Shown here: in pieces, positions 33,250 to 40,604 of the stretch | Position numbering within the stretch: the stretch's first letter is position 1 | Layout of the letters: the number at the start of each line of letters is the position of its first letter | Assembly (NCBI GenBank): GCA_031551765.1 | Contig: JAVBNC010000143.1 | Location: forward strand, 1-40,604 | Source of the DNA: JAVBNC01 sp031551765 | GTDB lineage: Bacteria > Desulfobacterota > Desulfovibrionia > Desulfovibrionales > Desulfovibrionaceae | DNA length: 40,604 nucleotides | Direction of reading: 5' to 3' | Program-made: the position numbers and the translations under genes | Notes under the pieces: model-generated | Told to the model about the DNA's origin: nothing | The model's database searches: none | What the model saw: the letters and a program-made list of their open reading frames with translations, nothing else

Positions 33250-34545
33250 CTAATCTATAGGCAGGGTTATGCTGAACGTGGTGCCGGAGCCGGGATGCGA
33301 GCTCACGCTGAACGTGCCGTTGTGTTTGTTGGTGATAATGAAGTTGGAGACCGGTATGCCCAGTCCGGTGCCTTCGCCCGAGGGTTTGGTGGTGTAAAAA
33401 GGTTCGAAAACCCGCGCCAGCGAGGCATCCGGTATGCCTGGGCCCGTGTCGCTGATGTCAAAGCGCAGATACCCGCCTTCCCGGTAGACGCGGATGCCGA
33501 TGCGCGGCCCTCCCGGACGCGGTTCCTCTTGCGCCATGGCCTGCGCCGCGTTTTTGAAGAGGTTGAGCAGCACCTGCTCTATTTCCAGCGGCGAGCAGAG
33601 CAACTGGGGCAGGTCCGGCTGGTACTCTTCCTCTATGGCTATCTTTTTGAAATCGCAGTGTTTTTTTAGGCTGTAGTCAAGGCTAGCCAGACGCAGGGCG
33701 TTGTGGACGAGTTGGCGCGGGCTCACGCAGGTTTTGGCGTACGTGGTGTCATGGCTGAACTCCAGCATGGCGGCTACAATGGCCGCGGCCCGCGAGCCCG
33801 ATTCGCGCACTCCCTCGAGAAAGTGTCGGATGCCTCGCTGTTCCATATACGCCTGCATGGCTTGCAGGTCGCAGCCAAGCTGTTGGGCCGTGGTGATATT
33901 GGCGGGCAGTTCGGGATCAAGACGGCGGAGTATGTTCTGCGCGCCCTGCAAAACGCCGCCCAAGGGGGTGTTGATCTCGTGCGCCATGCCTGCGGCAAGT
34001 CCGCAGACGGAAAACATTTTTTCCGTCCGGGCCATAATTTCTTTCATATGCTCGGGAAATTCCACATCATCCATGTGCACAAGGGCCCCGCTGACGCCTG
34101 GCGCGTTCAGGGGGCAGATAGTGATGGTGTGGAGGCGTTCCGCGCCGTCGGGCGGGCACGGCAGCGCCCTGGAAAGGGCGCAGGTCTGCCGCAGATCCAG
34201 AGCCCGGGCAATGTGGGGGAGAAGAAACGCGTATTCGGGCGCGGCGGCGCCAAGCGGCCGGCCTTTGGCCCGGGCCGAGTCCATGCCTGTCCGGCTCGCG
34301 GCCGCGCTGTTCCACACGATGACTTCCCCCGTGTCATCCACCCCCATCACGGGCGACGGGATGGCGTCGGCAAAGACTTGCAGCAGTTGCCAACGCTCTG
34401 CCCGGGCAGAGGGGGGGAGCCCGTTTTTCAGAAGCGCCCGGGCAGCAAGATTCTCTTCATGCGCCGCGGCTTCGTTGTGTAAGGGCTCGCTCTCGCAATG
34501 TTTTTTGGGAGAAGGCCGCATGCGATTGGGGTGCGGTGGTTTCAT
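33250..34545 (-). CDS. Cytoplasmic PAS-type sensor histidine kinase
   Basis: Orphan two-component kinase of 431 aa with no membrane helix. A PAS-like domain (about 52-165; LLQVFADAIPSPVMGVDDTGEVIVWN) precedes the dimerisation H-box GLAAGMAHEINTPLGGVLQ with phospho-acceptor H189. The ATPase domain follows: N-box VLLNLFKNAAQAM, G1 DISDTGPGIP, F-box FEPFYTTK and G2 GTGLGIPVSN, ending TTFSITLPID. All kinase motifs are intact. Its ATG overlaps the stop of the TPR gene by 4 bases (ATGA), so it is translated with that gene. No response regulator lies nearby, and the signal is unknown. The first 45 residues are polar and of unknown role. Confidence 0.9.
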   Translation of the reverse strand: MKPPHPNRMRPSPKKHCESEPLHNEAAAHEENLAARALLKNGLPPSARAERWQLLQVFADAIPSPVMGVDDTGEVIVWNSAAASRTGMDSARAKGRPLGAAAPEYAFLLPHIARALDLRQTCALSRALPCPPDGAERLHTITICPLNAPGVSGALVHMDDVEFPEHMKEIMARTEKMFSVCGLAAGMAHEINTPLGGVLQGAQNILRRLDPELPANITTAQQLGCDLQAMQAYMEQRGIRHFLEGVRESGSRAAAIVAAMLEFSHDTTYAKTCVSPRQLVHNALRLASLDYSLKKHCDFKKIAIEEEYQPDLPQLLCSPLEIEQVLLNLFKNAAQAMAQEEPRPGGPRIGIRVYREGGYLRFDISDTGPGIPDASLARVFEPFYTTKPSGEGTGLGIPVSNFIITNKHNGTFSVSSHPGSGTTFSITLPID

Positions 34546-35645
34546 GGGAGCCTGCGGCTGGGTTGTGGTTCATCGTTTGAGCGCGGGCAGCGGCCTTGGG
34601 TCAGCGCCCACTGGTAGCCCGCGCAGTCGCCAAGGGCGCAGGCATCGCGAAAGTCCCGGCACATGGGCTCGGTCTCTTCCCGCACCAGCCAGGCCGCAGC
34701 CCGGTCGCGCCGGTATTCCGCGTTGTGCGGAGAGAGGCGTATGGCCTCCGTGAAATCCGCGACAGCCAGGGCGGGCAGGCCCAAAGCCAGGTTGGCCGCC
34801 CCGCGCGCGTGAAAGGCCCTGTCAAAATCCGGGACCAGGGCCAGGGCTTTGCGCTGGGCTTCCTGCGATTCCTGCAGTCGGCCCAGCAGCAGGCAGCATT
34901 CGCCATATGCGTTGAGCGCCGGGGCGTTGTCCGGGTCAAGGGAGAGGATGCGCTGCATCAGGGCGGCGCTTTCCTGGGGCCGGCCCCAAGTGCCGGAGAA
35001 GTCCCGCAGGGCTTCAAGGTACAAGTCCATGCCTTCCAGCGCGGCGGCCAGCGCCCTGAGCCGGTCCGGGATTTCCTGCAGCGCGGACAGTTCCGGTTGG
35101 GATAATTCCTGCTTTGAAGCGGATGCCCGCAACAGGCGCGTTGACAGCGTGTCATACTCCGCAAGCAGGACTGTTTCCCTGGTCACGGCCCGGGCGTAGA
35201 GAGCAAGGCGGGCGGTTTGGAGCAGGGCCTGGCGCAGTTCCTGGTCGTCCGGCCAGCTCACGGCCAGGCGTACCGCGACGCGTGCCTGCAAGGGACGGCC
35301 CTGCGACTGGGATTGCGGGGGCTGCAAACGGGCGGAAGCATAGGCCAGGGCCAGGGGGTCGCGGGGAATGGGGCTGGGGCCCGCCTTGCCCACGAACTGC
35401 ACGTCAGGCCGGGTTACCAGGTCGCGGGCCAGGGCCTGCATGGCCGCCTGCCTGGCAGCCGCCTTGGCCGCCTGCAGGGCCATGTCATGGGTGATGGGGC
35501 CTTGAAAAGGCCGCTCGGCAATAAACTGCGGCCCGGAAGGGGCGGGAGCGGCCGCGCGGGGAAGGGCCAGCAGCAAAACGGCGAACAACACCGGAAAAAG
35601 CGCGGGCGGCCTGAAGCCGGAAACGCCTTTGCAACGCCACGTCAT
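34542..35645 (-). CDS. Exported TPR-repeat protein of unknown function
   Basis: Protein of 367 aa with an N-terminal signal peptide (about 1-35; FPVLFAVLLLALPRAAAPAP), so probably periplasmic or membrane-anchored. The middle (60-190) resembles flagellar assembly or LPP20-like secreted proteins: a helical AAKAAARQAAMQALARDLV region and a strand-rich LQARVAVRLAVSW. Two or three tetratricopeptide repeats occupy about 220-330 (SLDPDNAPALNAYGECCLLLGRL; ALGLPALAVADFTEAIRL). ATG 35645 is chosen because it begins the signal peptide; the frame upstream to 35876 is antisense-like and overlaps the lipoprotein gene. It lies 11 bases after the lipoprotein stop and overlaps the kinase start. Function unknown. 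Confidence 0.75.
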   Translation of the reverse strand: MTWRCKGVSGFRPPALFPVLFAVLLLALPRAAAPAPSGPQFIAERPFQGPITHDMALQAAKAAARQAAMQALARDLVTRPDVQFVGKAGPSPIPRDPLALAYASARLQPPQSQSQGRPLQARVAVRLAVSWPDDQELRQALLQTARLALYARAVTRETVLLAEYDTLSTRLLRASASKQELSQPELSALQEIPDRLRALAAALEGMDLYLEALRDFSGTWGRPQESAALMQRILSLDPDNAPALNAYGECCLLLGRLQESQEAQRKALALVPDFDRAFHARGAANLALGLPALAVADFTEAIRLSPHNAEYRRDRAAAWLVREETEPMCRDFRDACALGDCAGYQWALTQGRCPRSNDEPQPSRRLP

Positions 35646-35656
35646 GCTTGGCCCCG

Positions 35657-36238
35657 TCAGCGCGCCGTTTGTTCGATTTTTTGGGCCGCCGGCTGGACAA
35701 TGTCTCCCAGAGTTTCGGTCAAAACGTCCGGGGCCGAATCCGTACCGGGGATGACGCGCTTGGAAAGGCTGGCGGTAAAGGTGTTCTTGAACACATGGGT
35801 TCCGTTGCCGCGCAGCAGGGATACCGTGGCGCGCATGGAGCAGGTGAGGGAGGTGAGTGAGCTTTCCTTCAGCCACACTTCTTCAATAACGCCGGTGGCG
35901 ATGTAATTCGGGTTGGACTGCTTGGCCTGCTCAAGATCGTGGGCGTAAGTCACCACAAGGCCGTACTTTGCCAGGGCGTCGGCCATGGCGCGGGAGATCC
36001 AGTCGTCCACGGAACTGCGCGGCAGGAACAGGTCGCCGTTACGGCGCTGGCCTATTTCGGATTTGTTGCGTTTGTCTTCAAAAAGCACGACGCATACGGA
36101 GGGCGCGCCGGTTTTAGCAATAACCGTCTGGGAAGACGGGTTGTTGAGCCGCACAACGTTCTGGGCGCAGGCCGTAAGAAACAGCGCGCTTGCAATGATA
36201 AGCAACAGGAGACGCCGTGCGCCTCGCGGATCAGCCAT
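35657..36238 (-). CDS. YajG-like lipoprotein
   Basis: Predicted lipoprotein of 193 aa. The signal peptide RRLLLLIIASALFLTAC ends at a lipobox with lipidated C24. The mature part, with VCVVLFEDKRNKSEIGQRR and SVDDWISRAMADALAKYGLVVTY, resembles the YajG-type family of small outer-membrane lipoproteins. A late region GDIVQPAAQKIEQ is helical. ATG 36238 is preferred over an open frame from 36553 because AGGAGGAA stands just upstream and the lipobox is then correctly placed. First gene of the lipoprotein / TPR / kinase operon. The 340-base divergent gap to HU probably holds promoters for both; none was identified with confidence on this strand. Confidence 0.78.
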   Translation of the reverse strand: MADPRGARRLLLLIIASALFLTACAQNVVRLNNPSSQTVIAKTGAPSVCVVLFEDKRNKSEIGQRRNGDLFLPRSSVDDWISRAMADALAKYGLVVTYAHDLEQAKQSNPNYIATGVIEEVWLKESSLTSLTCSMRATVSLLRGNGTHVFKNTFTASLSKRVIPGTDSAPDVLTETLGDIVQPAAQKIEQTAR

Positions 36239-36479
36239 GGTTCCTCCTCCGCAGCGAAACATACCGTGCGGCCGCAGCTTACCCAAAGTCCCCGCAAAGG
36301 GGAAGGGCTCAAGGGCGCCTCCTTTGGGAAAAATAGAGAGTGATTTATTTGTGTTTGCAGTATCCTTATAATATGATGAAATATAAATATAATTTTCAGA
36401 GCTGTTGCGCACGCGCAACCCGGTTCCAAAAAATTCTGTTGTAAGAAGAGGATTTTGTGCTGTTTTTTTGCAAATTCTG

Positions 36480-36507
36480 TTGACATTAAGACGCGCCTCT
36501 GTAAAAC
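36480..36507 (+). promoter_or_regulatory. Sigma-70 promoter of the HU gene
   Basis: TTGACA (36480-36485) and TAAAAC (36502-36507) are separated by 16 bases, giving a leader of about 70 bases. It follows an AT-rich stretch as expected for a highly expressed gene. Confidence 0.7.
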
Positions 36508-36582
36508 CATCCCATGCTTTTGTCGTCCGGCAGACCGCCGGATGCGGGTTCACAAATACACAACCACTGAATGGAGAGAATC

Positions 36583-36861
36583 ATGACTAAAGCTGAACTG
36601 GTGCAAAAGATCCACGCTAAATCCGGCCTTTCCACCAAAGCTCAATCCGAAGCCGCTCTCGACGCCGTTGTCGCCGTTCTGACCGCGGCCCTGAAAAAGG
36701 GCGAGTCCGTTGCCTTTACCGGCTTCGGCAGCTTCAAGGTCACTGAGCGCGCCGCCCGTAAAGGCCGCAACCCCCGCACCGGCAAAGAAATTCTCATTCC
36801 CGCCGCTAAGGCCGTGAAGTTCACCCCCGGCAAAGCTCTGAAAGAAGCGGTGAAGAAGTAG
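36583..36861 (+). CDS. hup: HU-family DNA-binding protein
   Basis: Nucleoid protein of 92 aa. It shows the HU/IHF fold: KAELVQKIHAKSGLSTKAQSEAALDA, then VAFTGFGSFKV, the DNA-binding arm GRNPRTGKEI and a lysine-rich end VKFTPGKALKEAVKK. It bends and compacts DNA, probably as a homodimer. ATG 36583 has a GGAGA site upstream and gives the family N-terminus; an earlier in-frame ATG at 36571 is part of that site. Codon use looks biased to common C-ending codons, consistent with high expression. It is monocistronic between a strong promoter and two hairpins. Confidence 0.96.
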   Translation: MTKAELVQKIHAKSGLSTKAQSEAALDAVVAVLTAALKKGESVAFTGFGSFKVTERAARKGRNPRTGKEILIPAAKAVKFTPGKALKEAVKK

Positions 36862-36876
36862 TCAGCAACGAGTGGG

Positions 36877-36911
36877 CCCTCTGAATTTTTTGGTTCAGAG
36901 GGTATTGTTTT
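36877..36911 (+). terminator. Terminator of the HU gene
   Basis: CCCTCTGAA and TTCAGAGGG form a 9-bp stem (36877-36885, 36894-36902), followed by TATTGTTTT. Confidence 0.8.
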
Positions 36912-36919
36912 GCTGAATG

Positions 36920-36954
36920 AAAAGCCTCCGGTTGTTACCGGAGGCTTTCGTTTT
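36920..36954. terminator. Second, bidirectional terminator
   Basis: An 11-bp stem AAAGCCTCCGG / CCGGAGGCTTT (36921-36931, 36938-36948) with A-rich left and T-rich right flanks. It ends HU on the forward strand and hmcA on the reverse strand, so hmcA transcription stops right after the gene. Confidence 0.88.
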
Positions 36955-36974
36955 GTCAGAGGTCTTACAGGCGT

Positions 36975-38579
36975 TCAGGGAGACGGCGCGCGCTTGGCGT
37001 GACACCCGGCGCAATCCGTGTTGGCCGGTTTCTTGATGTTCATGCGCTCGTGGCAGGTCATGCACTGCTGGTGGTAGGCGAACTGCAGCGCTGGCCTGCC
37101 GTCCGGGGCGGGAGCCGTCAGGGTTTTGGGGTGGCAGTTGGCGCACTTGGGGGGTGCGGCGCTGGCTGGGCTGTTGTGGTGGCAGCTCTGGCACAGGGTG
37201 TAGCCGCCCTCATGGGTGGCTTCCAGGCTGGGGGCCGCCTGGCGTATGCCCTTTTCCAGCGCCCGGATAATGGCGCCGTGCGGGAATTGGCTGGGCACGA
37301 ATTCCTGGGAGAGAACGCCTATGCGTACCACTTCCGGCGCTGTTTCCGCCGCGCTGCGTGCCGGGGCGCGTGTGCCGCTTTGCGCGGCCGGTCCGCCCTT
37401 GGCCGCCGTCTTATGGCAGAAGGCGCAGTTCTGCTTGGCCCGCACCGCTTTGGGGATGTGGCATCCGGCACACTGCTGCAGGGTGGTTTTGCGCTGTTCA
37501 TGGCAGCCGACGCAGGAATAGGTGGAATTGGGCGCGTGCATGGCTTGGCCAATGGTAATTTGCTTGCCCTTGGCGTCTCCCGTGCTGGTATGGCAGGAAG
37601 AGCAGGCTCGCAAGGAGTCGTGGTGGCAGCTGCGGCAGGAAGGCAGGGCGTTTTCGTGCAGGCTGTGGTTAAAGGAAACGCCGGGCAGGGAACGCGGCGC
37701 GGCCTGCGGCTTGACCCCGGCTTCCGGAACGTCCGGGCTCTTCATGCGCACCATGTCGGGCTGGCCCACGGCCAGGCGCGGCACGGGCGAAACCTTGGCG
37801 TAACGCGCCCAGGTGGCGGCATCGTGGCAGCCGGAACAGGAAACGGGGCCGCTGGCCTTTTGAGCCCTGGCCGTGCTCAGGTGGCAGGAAATACAGCTTT
37901 CGTGCGCTATTTTACCGAAAGGCGCGCCTTCTTTCTCCGTGCCCTTTCCGTGGCAGGAGCGGCAGGAATCCACTTGGGGCGCTTTGCCCTGCGGGCTGCC
38001 GGTGGGGTGGTGGCAGGCGCCGCAGTTGGCCTGGGCCGGGCCGCTGGCGTCGCCGGATACTTCGGGTGCCTTGATGGTGGACGAGCGTATATGGCGGTAA
38101 TGGAGCGAGGCGTCAAAAGCGGGGGCGGAACGCCGCGGGGCCGCGGCCGGGTCCTGGTGGCAGGAACGGCACTGAGCGGCCTGGGGACCGGCGGCGCGGT
38201 CGCCCTTGGCCTCCGCGCTATGGCAGCCGATACAGCTTTCATGGAAGCGGTTTTTCCGTTCTTCACCCTTGGCGGTTGCGGTGTTTTTGAAGCTGGGGGA
38301 GAAGTGGTCGCGGTCTTCCGGAACCAGGGGCTGATGACAGGAAACGCAGTCTTTGCCCTGGTTCTGCAAGGCCTTGGCGTGGGCGTCGTGCGGGAACGGT
38401 ACCGGGGGGAGCGTGCTCTTTTCGTCCGGGGAGGCCGCTTGTAGAATAATGATGTCGCTGGCAAGGGGGGCGGGGTTTTGCGCCGGGGCGCTTTGGGCGG
38501 CAAAAAGCAGCATGGCGCAGGCCAGGCCGAAAGCCGCTGCGAATCCGAAAAACCGAGCAGGCGAAAAGCGAACTTTCAT
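36975..38579 (-). CDS. hmcA: 16-haem high-molecular-weight cytochrome c, HmcA-like
   Basis: Periplasmic multihaem cytochrome, 534 aa. A signal peptide (about 1-34; FGFAAAFGLACAMLLFAAQSAPAQ) precedes sixteen CxxCH haem-binding motifs, counted one by one from CVSCH near residue 78 to CAGCH near the end. Number and length match HmcA of Desulfovibrio, a periplasmic electron carrier between hydrogenase/TpI c3 and the Hmc membrane complex. The hmcB-F genes normally found downstream are absent: a bidirectional terminator and the convergent HU gene follow. ATG 38579 is chosen because it begins a standard signal peptide; an in-frame TTG at 38591 is the alternative. The nine-haem relative NhcA is excluded by the motif count. 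Confidence 0.93.
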   Translation of the reverse strand: MKVRFSPARFFGFAAAFGLACAMLLFAAQSAPAQNPAPLASDIIILQAASPDEKSTLPPVPFPHDAHAKALQNQGKDCVSCHQPLVPEDRDHFSPSFKNTATAKGEERKNRFHESCIGCHSAEAKGDRAAGPQAAQCRSCHQDPAAAPRRSAPAFDASLHYRHIRSSTIKAPEVSGDASGPAQANCGACHHPTGSPQGKAPQVDSCRSCHGKGTEKEGAPFGKIAHESCISCHLSTARAQKASGPVSCSGCHDAATWARYAKVSPVPRLAVGQPDMVRMKSPDVPEAGVKPQAAPRSLPGVSFNHSLHENALPSCRSCHHDSLRACSSCHTSTGDAKGKQITIGQAMHAPNSTYSCVGCHEQRKTTLQQCAGCHIPKAVRAKQNCAFCHKTAAKGGPAAQSGTRAPARSAAETAPEVVRIGVLSQEFVPSQFPHGAIIRALEKGIRQAAPSLEATHEGGYTLCQSCHHNSPASAAPPKCANCHPKTLTAPAPDGRPALQFAYHQQCMTCHERMNIKKPANTDCAGCHAKRAPSP

Positions 38580-38854
38580 AAACGGCCCCAATACGTTGCG
38601 AGCAATCCCGACGTGCGGAAGATGTTGGGAACAGGTAGGCTATTGGAAACCCTGAGTCTTTTATGGGTGTAAACTCTTCCGGATACGGCGTCAAGGGCGT
38701 GGCTCTGGTGGGTAGTGGCCTATTTGGGCGTCAGACAGGGAAGGCAAGTTCCGGGCGGGCAAAATGTATCAAAACATATATGAGCTTCGCACGGGACGAG
38801 CCCGCTCCGAGCAGGGCGCAGGATCACGCCAAAAGAGGGCACTACCGCTTGGGC
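38580..38854. other. Gene-free region between hmcA and tRNA-Pro
   Basis: Nothing with a credible ribosome-binding site or family pattern is visible. It presumably holds the hmcA promoter, which was not identified with confidence. Confidence 0.4.
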
Positions 38855-38883
38855 TTGCATACGGCGGGGCTTTGCTCTAGAGT
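38855..38883 (+). promoter_or_regulatory. Promoter of tRNA-Pro
   Basis: TTGCAT (38855-38860) and TAGAGT (38878-38883) with 17-base spacing, ending 16 bases before the tRNA. Both boxes are imperfect (4 of 6 each). Confidence 0.5.
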
Positions 38884-38899
38884 GCGGTCCGCTGGAAGC

Positions 38900-38976
38900 C
38901 GGAGCGTGGCGCAGCCTGGTAGCGCACCTGCTTTGGGAGCAGGATGTCGCAGGTTCAAATCCTGTCGCTCCGACCA
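38900..38976 (+). tRNA. tRNA-Pro (anticodon TGG)
   Basis: Cloverleaf of 77 bases including an encoded CCA. Acceptor CGGAGCG pairs with CGCTCCG. The anticodon stem CCTGC/GCAGG holds the loop TTTGGGA, so the anticodon is TGG. The T arm has the GTTCAAAT loop. It reads CCA and, with wobble, the other proline codons. A single gene with its own promoter and terminator. Confidence 0.97.
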
Positions 38977-38986
38977 GATATTACAA

Positions 38987-39016
38987 GGGCTTGCGAGTAA
39001 TCGCAGGTCCTTTTTT
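38987..39016 (+). terminator. Terminator of tRNA-Pro
   Basis: GGGCTTGCGA and TCGCAGGTCC form a 10-bp stem with two G-T or mismatch positions and loop GTAA, followed by six T (39011-39016). Confidence 0.8.
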
Positions 39017-39029
39017 CTTCCTGCCGCAC

Positions 39030-40430
39030 TTACTTCCCGTTGATCAACGCGTTCAGGGTGACCAGCTCTATCTGCCGGTTGCGGACGTGTGCCCACTCTC
39101 TGAGGGCGGCCAGCGTTTCCGGCAGGGGGTGGCCTATGGCCACGGACCGGCCGGTAAGCATGGCGATTTTTTCCGCTTTCTGCAGTTGCACGAGAATATC
39201 CGCGCGCTTGGCCGAGACATCCAGAAACACATCGCGCCGCAAGGCCGGGAGGCCCTGGCGTTTCGCTTCCCCGTAAAAACGCGAGGCCGGGTGGGTGAAG
39301 CTGTCCAGCGCGAAAAGATGGCGGCTTTTCAGGCCCTGCACCACGGCGCGCACCCCGGCCGCGTCCTGGGTGGTAAAGCGCGAGCCCATGTGGTTGTTCA
39401 GGCCGACGGCGTGTGGCACATGCGCCAGGCTGGAGCTGAGGGTGCGCTCGATATGCTCCTGGTTCGCGCCCACCAGCAGGGGGTTGGGGCCGGGCTTGAC
39501 CTTGGGGTAGCCCAACGGCTCCATGGGCTGGTGGACAATGACTTCCCGGCCCGCGTTGTGCGCGGCCACGGCCGTTTCCCGGGCGTGGCTGCCGCTGGGC
39601 CATACCGCGAAGGTCACTGGGTAGGGCAGGGCCAGCAGGCTGCGCGTGGCGGCCATGTTCTGGCCCAGGTCGTCCATGACGATGACCATGCGGGCCGCTT
39701 CCCCTGGCCGCCGCGTGGGCAGCTGGGGCGCGGCCTGTTCCGGTGGCGCGGCGTCCGGACGGGCGCGTTCCATGTGCAATTCGTGGGTGGGCGTGCCCAG
39801 CACGGAAATGGTCCACAGCGCGCCCTGCCCCTGGCGCAGTTCCGCCTTGTCCGCCCAAGCGCGCAAGGCTTCGTGCAGCGCGGCGGCAAAGGGCAGCGGG
39901 TCCGGGCCGAAGCGGAGGCGCAATATTTGAAAATGGTAGGCTTCCGCGCCCTTGTGGCGCAACTCCACCTTGTCCAGGGACACGGCTTCCGGCTTGATGC
40001 CCAAGCGCAGCATGGCCTGGAGCAGGGCGTAGTCCGCCTGCTTGACCCCGTCTTCCAGCGGCGCGGAAAGCGATTCCTCAAAGGGCAGGCCCCGCATGTC
40101 CACCAGGGCGCGCATGATGGTGGCGTTGGCCGCGCGTTCGGCCTGCAACGGGTCCGTCTTTTTTTCAACACGCGGGGCGCGGGCGACGGTATCCCGTTTC
40201 GGGGCGGGCAGGGGGGCCAGCCAGGACCAGAGGCAGAACAGCAGCCAGAACACGGCCAGCAGCGCGGCCGAGAAGGCCACAACCAGATAGGGGGAGCGGG
40301 CTGTGGAAGAGGCTTTGCGTCCCGAAGCCCGCGTTTTGGAAGGAGCGCGCCTGGGACCGGCCGCGCCTTTAGGGGCGGCCTTTTTAGCCTTGGCAGGGCC
40401 TTTGCGCTGAGGGGGAGGGGAAGAAGCCAT
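39030..40430 (-). CDS. Divergent polysaccharide deacetylase (YibQ-type) membrane protein
   Basis: Protein of 466 aa. The first 45 residues are Lys/Ala/Pro/Arg-rich, followed by one membrane helix (about 48-72; YLVVAFSAALLAVFWLLFCLW). The rest is probably periplasmic. The C-terminal domain (about 245-466) matches the divergent polysaccharide deacetylase family: MVIVMDDLGQN (paired Asp), PYPVTFAVWPSG, VIVHQPMEPLGYP, GLNNHMGSRFT and FALDSFTHPASR. Members often sit near murein hydrolase or septal genes; the substrate is unknown. The middle region (100-235) is family-specific and of unknown role. ATG 40430 lacks a strong ribosome-binding site but gives a sensible topology. It ends 14 bases after the tRNA terminator and is convergent with it. 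Confidence 0.85.
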   Translation of the reverse strand: MASSPPPQRKGPAKAKKAAPKGAAGPRRAPSKTRASGRKASSTARSPYLVVAFSAALLAVFWLLFCLWSWLAPLPAPKRDTVARAPRVEKKTDPLQAERAANATIMRALVDMRGLPFEESLSAPLEDGVKQADYALLQAMLRLGIKPEAVSLDKVELRHKGAEAYHFQILRLRFGPDPLPFAAALHEALRAWADKAELRQGQGALWTISVLGTPTHELHMERARPDAAPPEQAAPQLPTRRPGEAARMVIVMDDLGQNMAATRSLLALPYPVTFAVWPSGSHARETAVAAHNAGREVIVHQPMEPLGYPKVKPGPNPLLVGANQEHIERTLSSSLAHVPHAVGLNNHMGSRFTTQDAAGVRAVVQGLKSRHLFALDSFTHPASRFYGEAKRQGLPALRRDVFLDVSAKRADILVQLQKAEKIAMLTGRSVAIGHPLPETLAALREWAHVRNRQIELVTLNALINGK

Positions 40431-40561
40431 TGCATATCCGGACGTGCGGGAAAGATTGGCCGGAGCTACGGCCGCCCGGCGCGCTCTCTATACCCGGAAA
40501 TCACCCCTGTGCCAAGAAGCGAAAAAGCCGTGGAATTCCCGCCGAGCAAGAGATCAGCCCC

Positions 40562-40604
40562 TGATAAAGTTTTAGGGAAAGAGGATGGGGGTCCGGGGGA
40601 AGGA
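40562..40604. repeat. Dispersed palindromic repeat, copy C (inverted, cut by the window edge)
   Basis: Its reverse complement begins CTTCCCCCGGACCCCC and runs to AAACTTTATCAGG, matching the tail of copy B at 26174-26215 with a few changes. The palindromic half should lie just beyond the window. The remaining 130 bases before it (40431-40561) show nothing gene-like. Confidence 0.65.

Noticed and set aside
36239..36553. N-terminal extension of the lipoprotein frame
   Set aside because: It crosses the AT-rich promoter region of HU. The lipobox and ribosome-binding site place the start at 36238.
38663..39043. Forward frame of 126 codons overlapping tRNA-Pro
   Set aside because: It runs through the tRNA and its terminator and has no recognisable sequence.
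1..40604. CRISPR arrays, transposases, integrases, rRNA
   Set aside because: No regularly spaced repeats, no transposase or integrase motifs and no rRNA-like sequence were seen on either strand.

Overview
The window looks like a chromosome segment of a Desulfovibrio-type sulfate reducer (Desulfovibrionaceae). It is GC-rich and densely coded. It carries a 16-haem HmcA-like cytochrome, a rubredoxin-like protein with the unusual Cys-X4-Cys spacing known from Desulfovibrio desulfuricans, a PerR-type Fur protein, a short-Q-loop cytochrome bd oxidase, a large FAD/Fe-S D-lactate or glycolate dehydrogenase and a Ros/MucR zinc-finger regulator. I see no phage, transposase, CRISPR array or rRNA. The only tRNA is tRNA-Pro(UGG).

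Layout. 1-5.7 kb: a tightly packed trehalose operon, treS-maltokinase fusion, otsB and otsA, ending in a terminator shared with a convergent secreted alpha/beta hydrolase. 7.1-11.7 kb: forward genes for an M20 amidohydrolase, an acyl-ACP thioesterase, MobB and adenine deaminase. 11.9-19.3 kb: reverse genes for a nitronate monooxygenase and an AddB/AddA helicase-nuclease pair. 19.5-20.7 kb: flagellin with a sigma-28 promoter. 20.8-26.3 kb: reverse genes for a small unknown protein, CheX, CydB, CydA, MltG and RuvX. 26.4-30.0 kb: the giant FAD/Fe-S dehydrogenase. 30.2-32.9 kb: forward genes for an RlmM/FtsJ-like methyltransferase, a MucR regulator and a PerR / rubredoxin-like / small membrane protein cluster. 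33.2-36.2 kb: a reverse cluster of lipoprotein, TPR protein and orphan histidine kinase. 36.5-36.9 kb: HU. 37-40.4 kb: HmcA, tRNA-Pro and a YibQ-type divergent polysaccharide deacetylase.

How the genes work together. The first three genes offer two trehalose routes: UDP-glucose plus glucose-6-phosphate through OtsA/OtsB, and maltose interconversion through TreS, with maltokinase linking to maltose-1-phosphate. Cytochrome bd, PerR and the rubredoxin-like protein fit oxygen defence in an anaerobe. The dehydrogenase and HmcA belong to lactate- or hydrogen-linked electron flow. AddAB and RuvX serve recombination, and CheX and flagellin serve motility.

Most interesting points: (1) a tiny membrane-protein gene after the rubredoxin-like gene has an in-frame TGA followed at SECIS-like distance by a stem-loop, and its reading frame continues for 38 more codons; (2) ruvX has lost a recognisable start codon (AGG where ATG is expected, behind a good ribosome-binding site), next to a copy of a dispersed palindromic repeat also present near 11.75 kb and at the right edge of the window; (3) hmcA stands alone without hmcB-F; (4) the cydB frame runs through a 15-bp hairpin into cheX; (5) the maltokinase domain has Asn where the family has its DFEGEP aspartate. 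All functional statements rest on reading motifs by eye; no database search was run.
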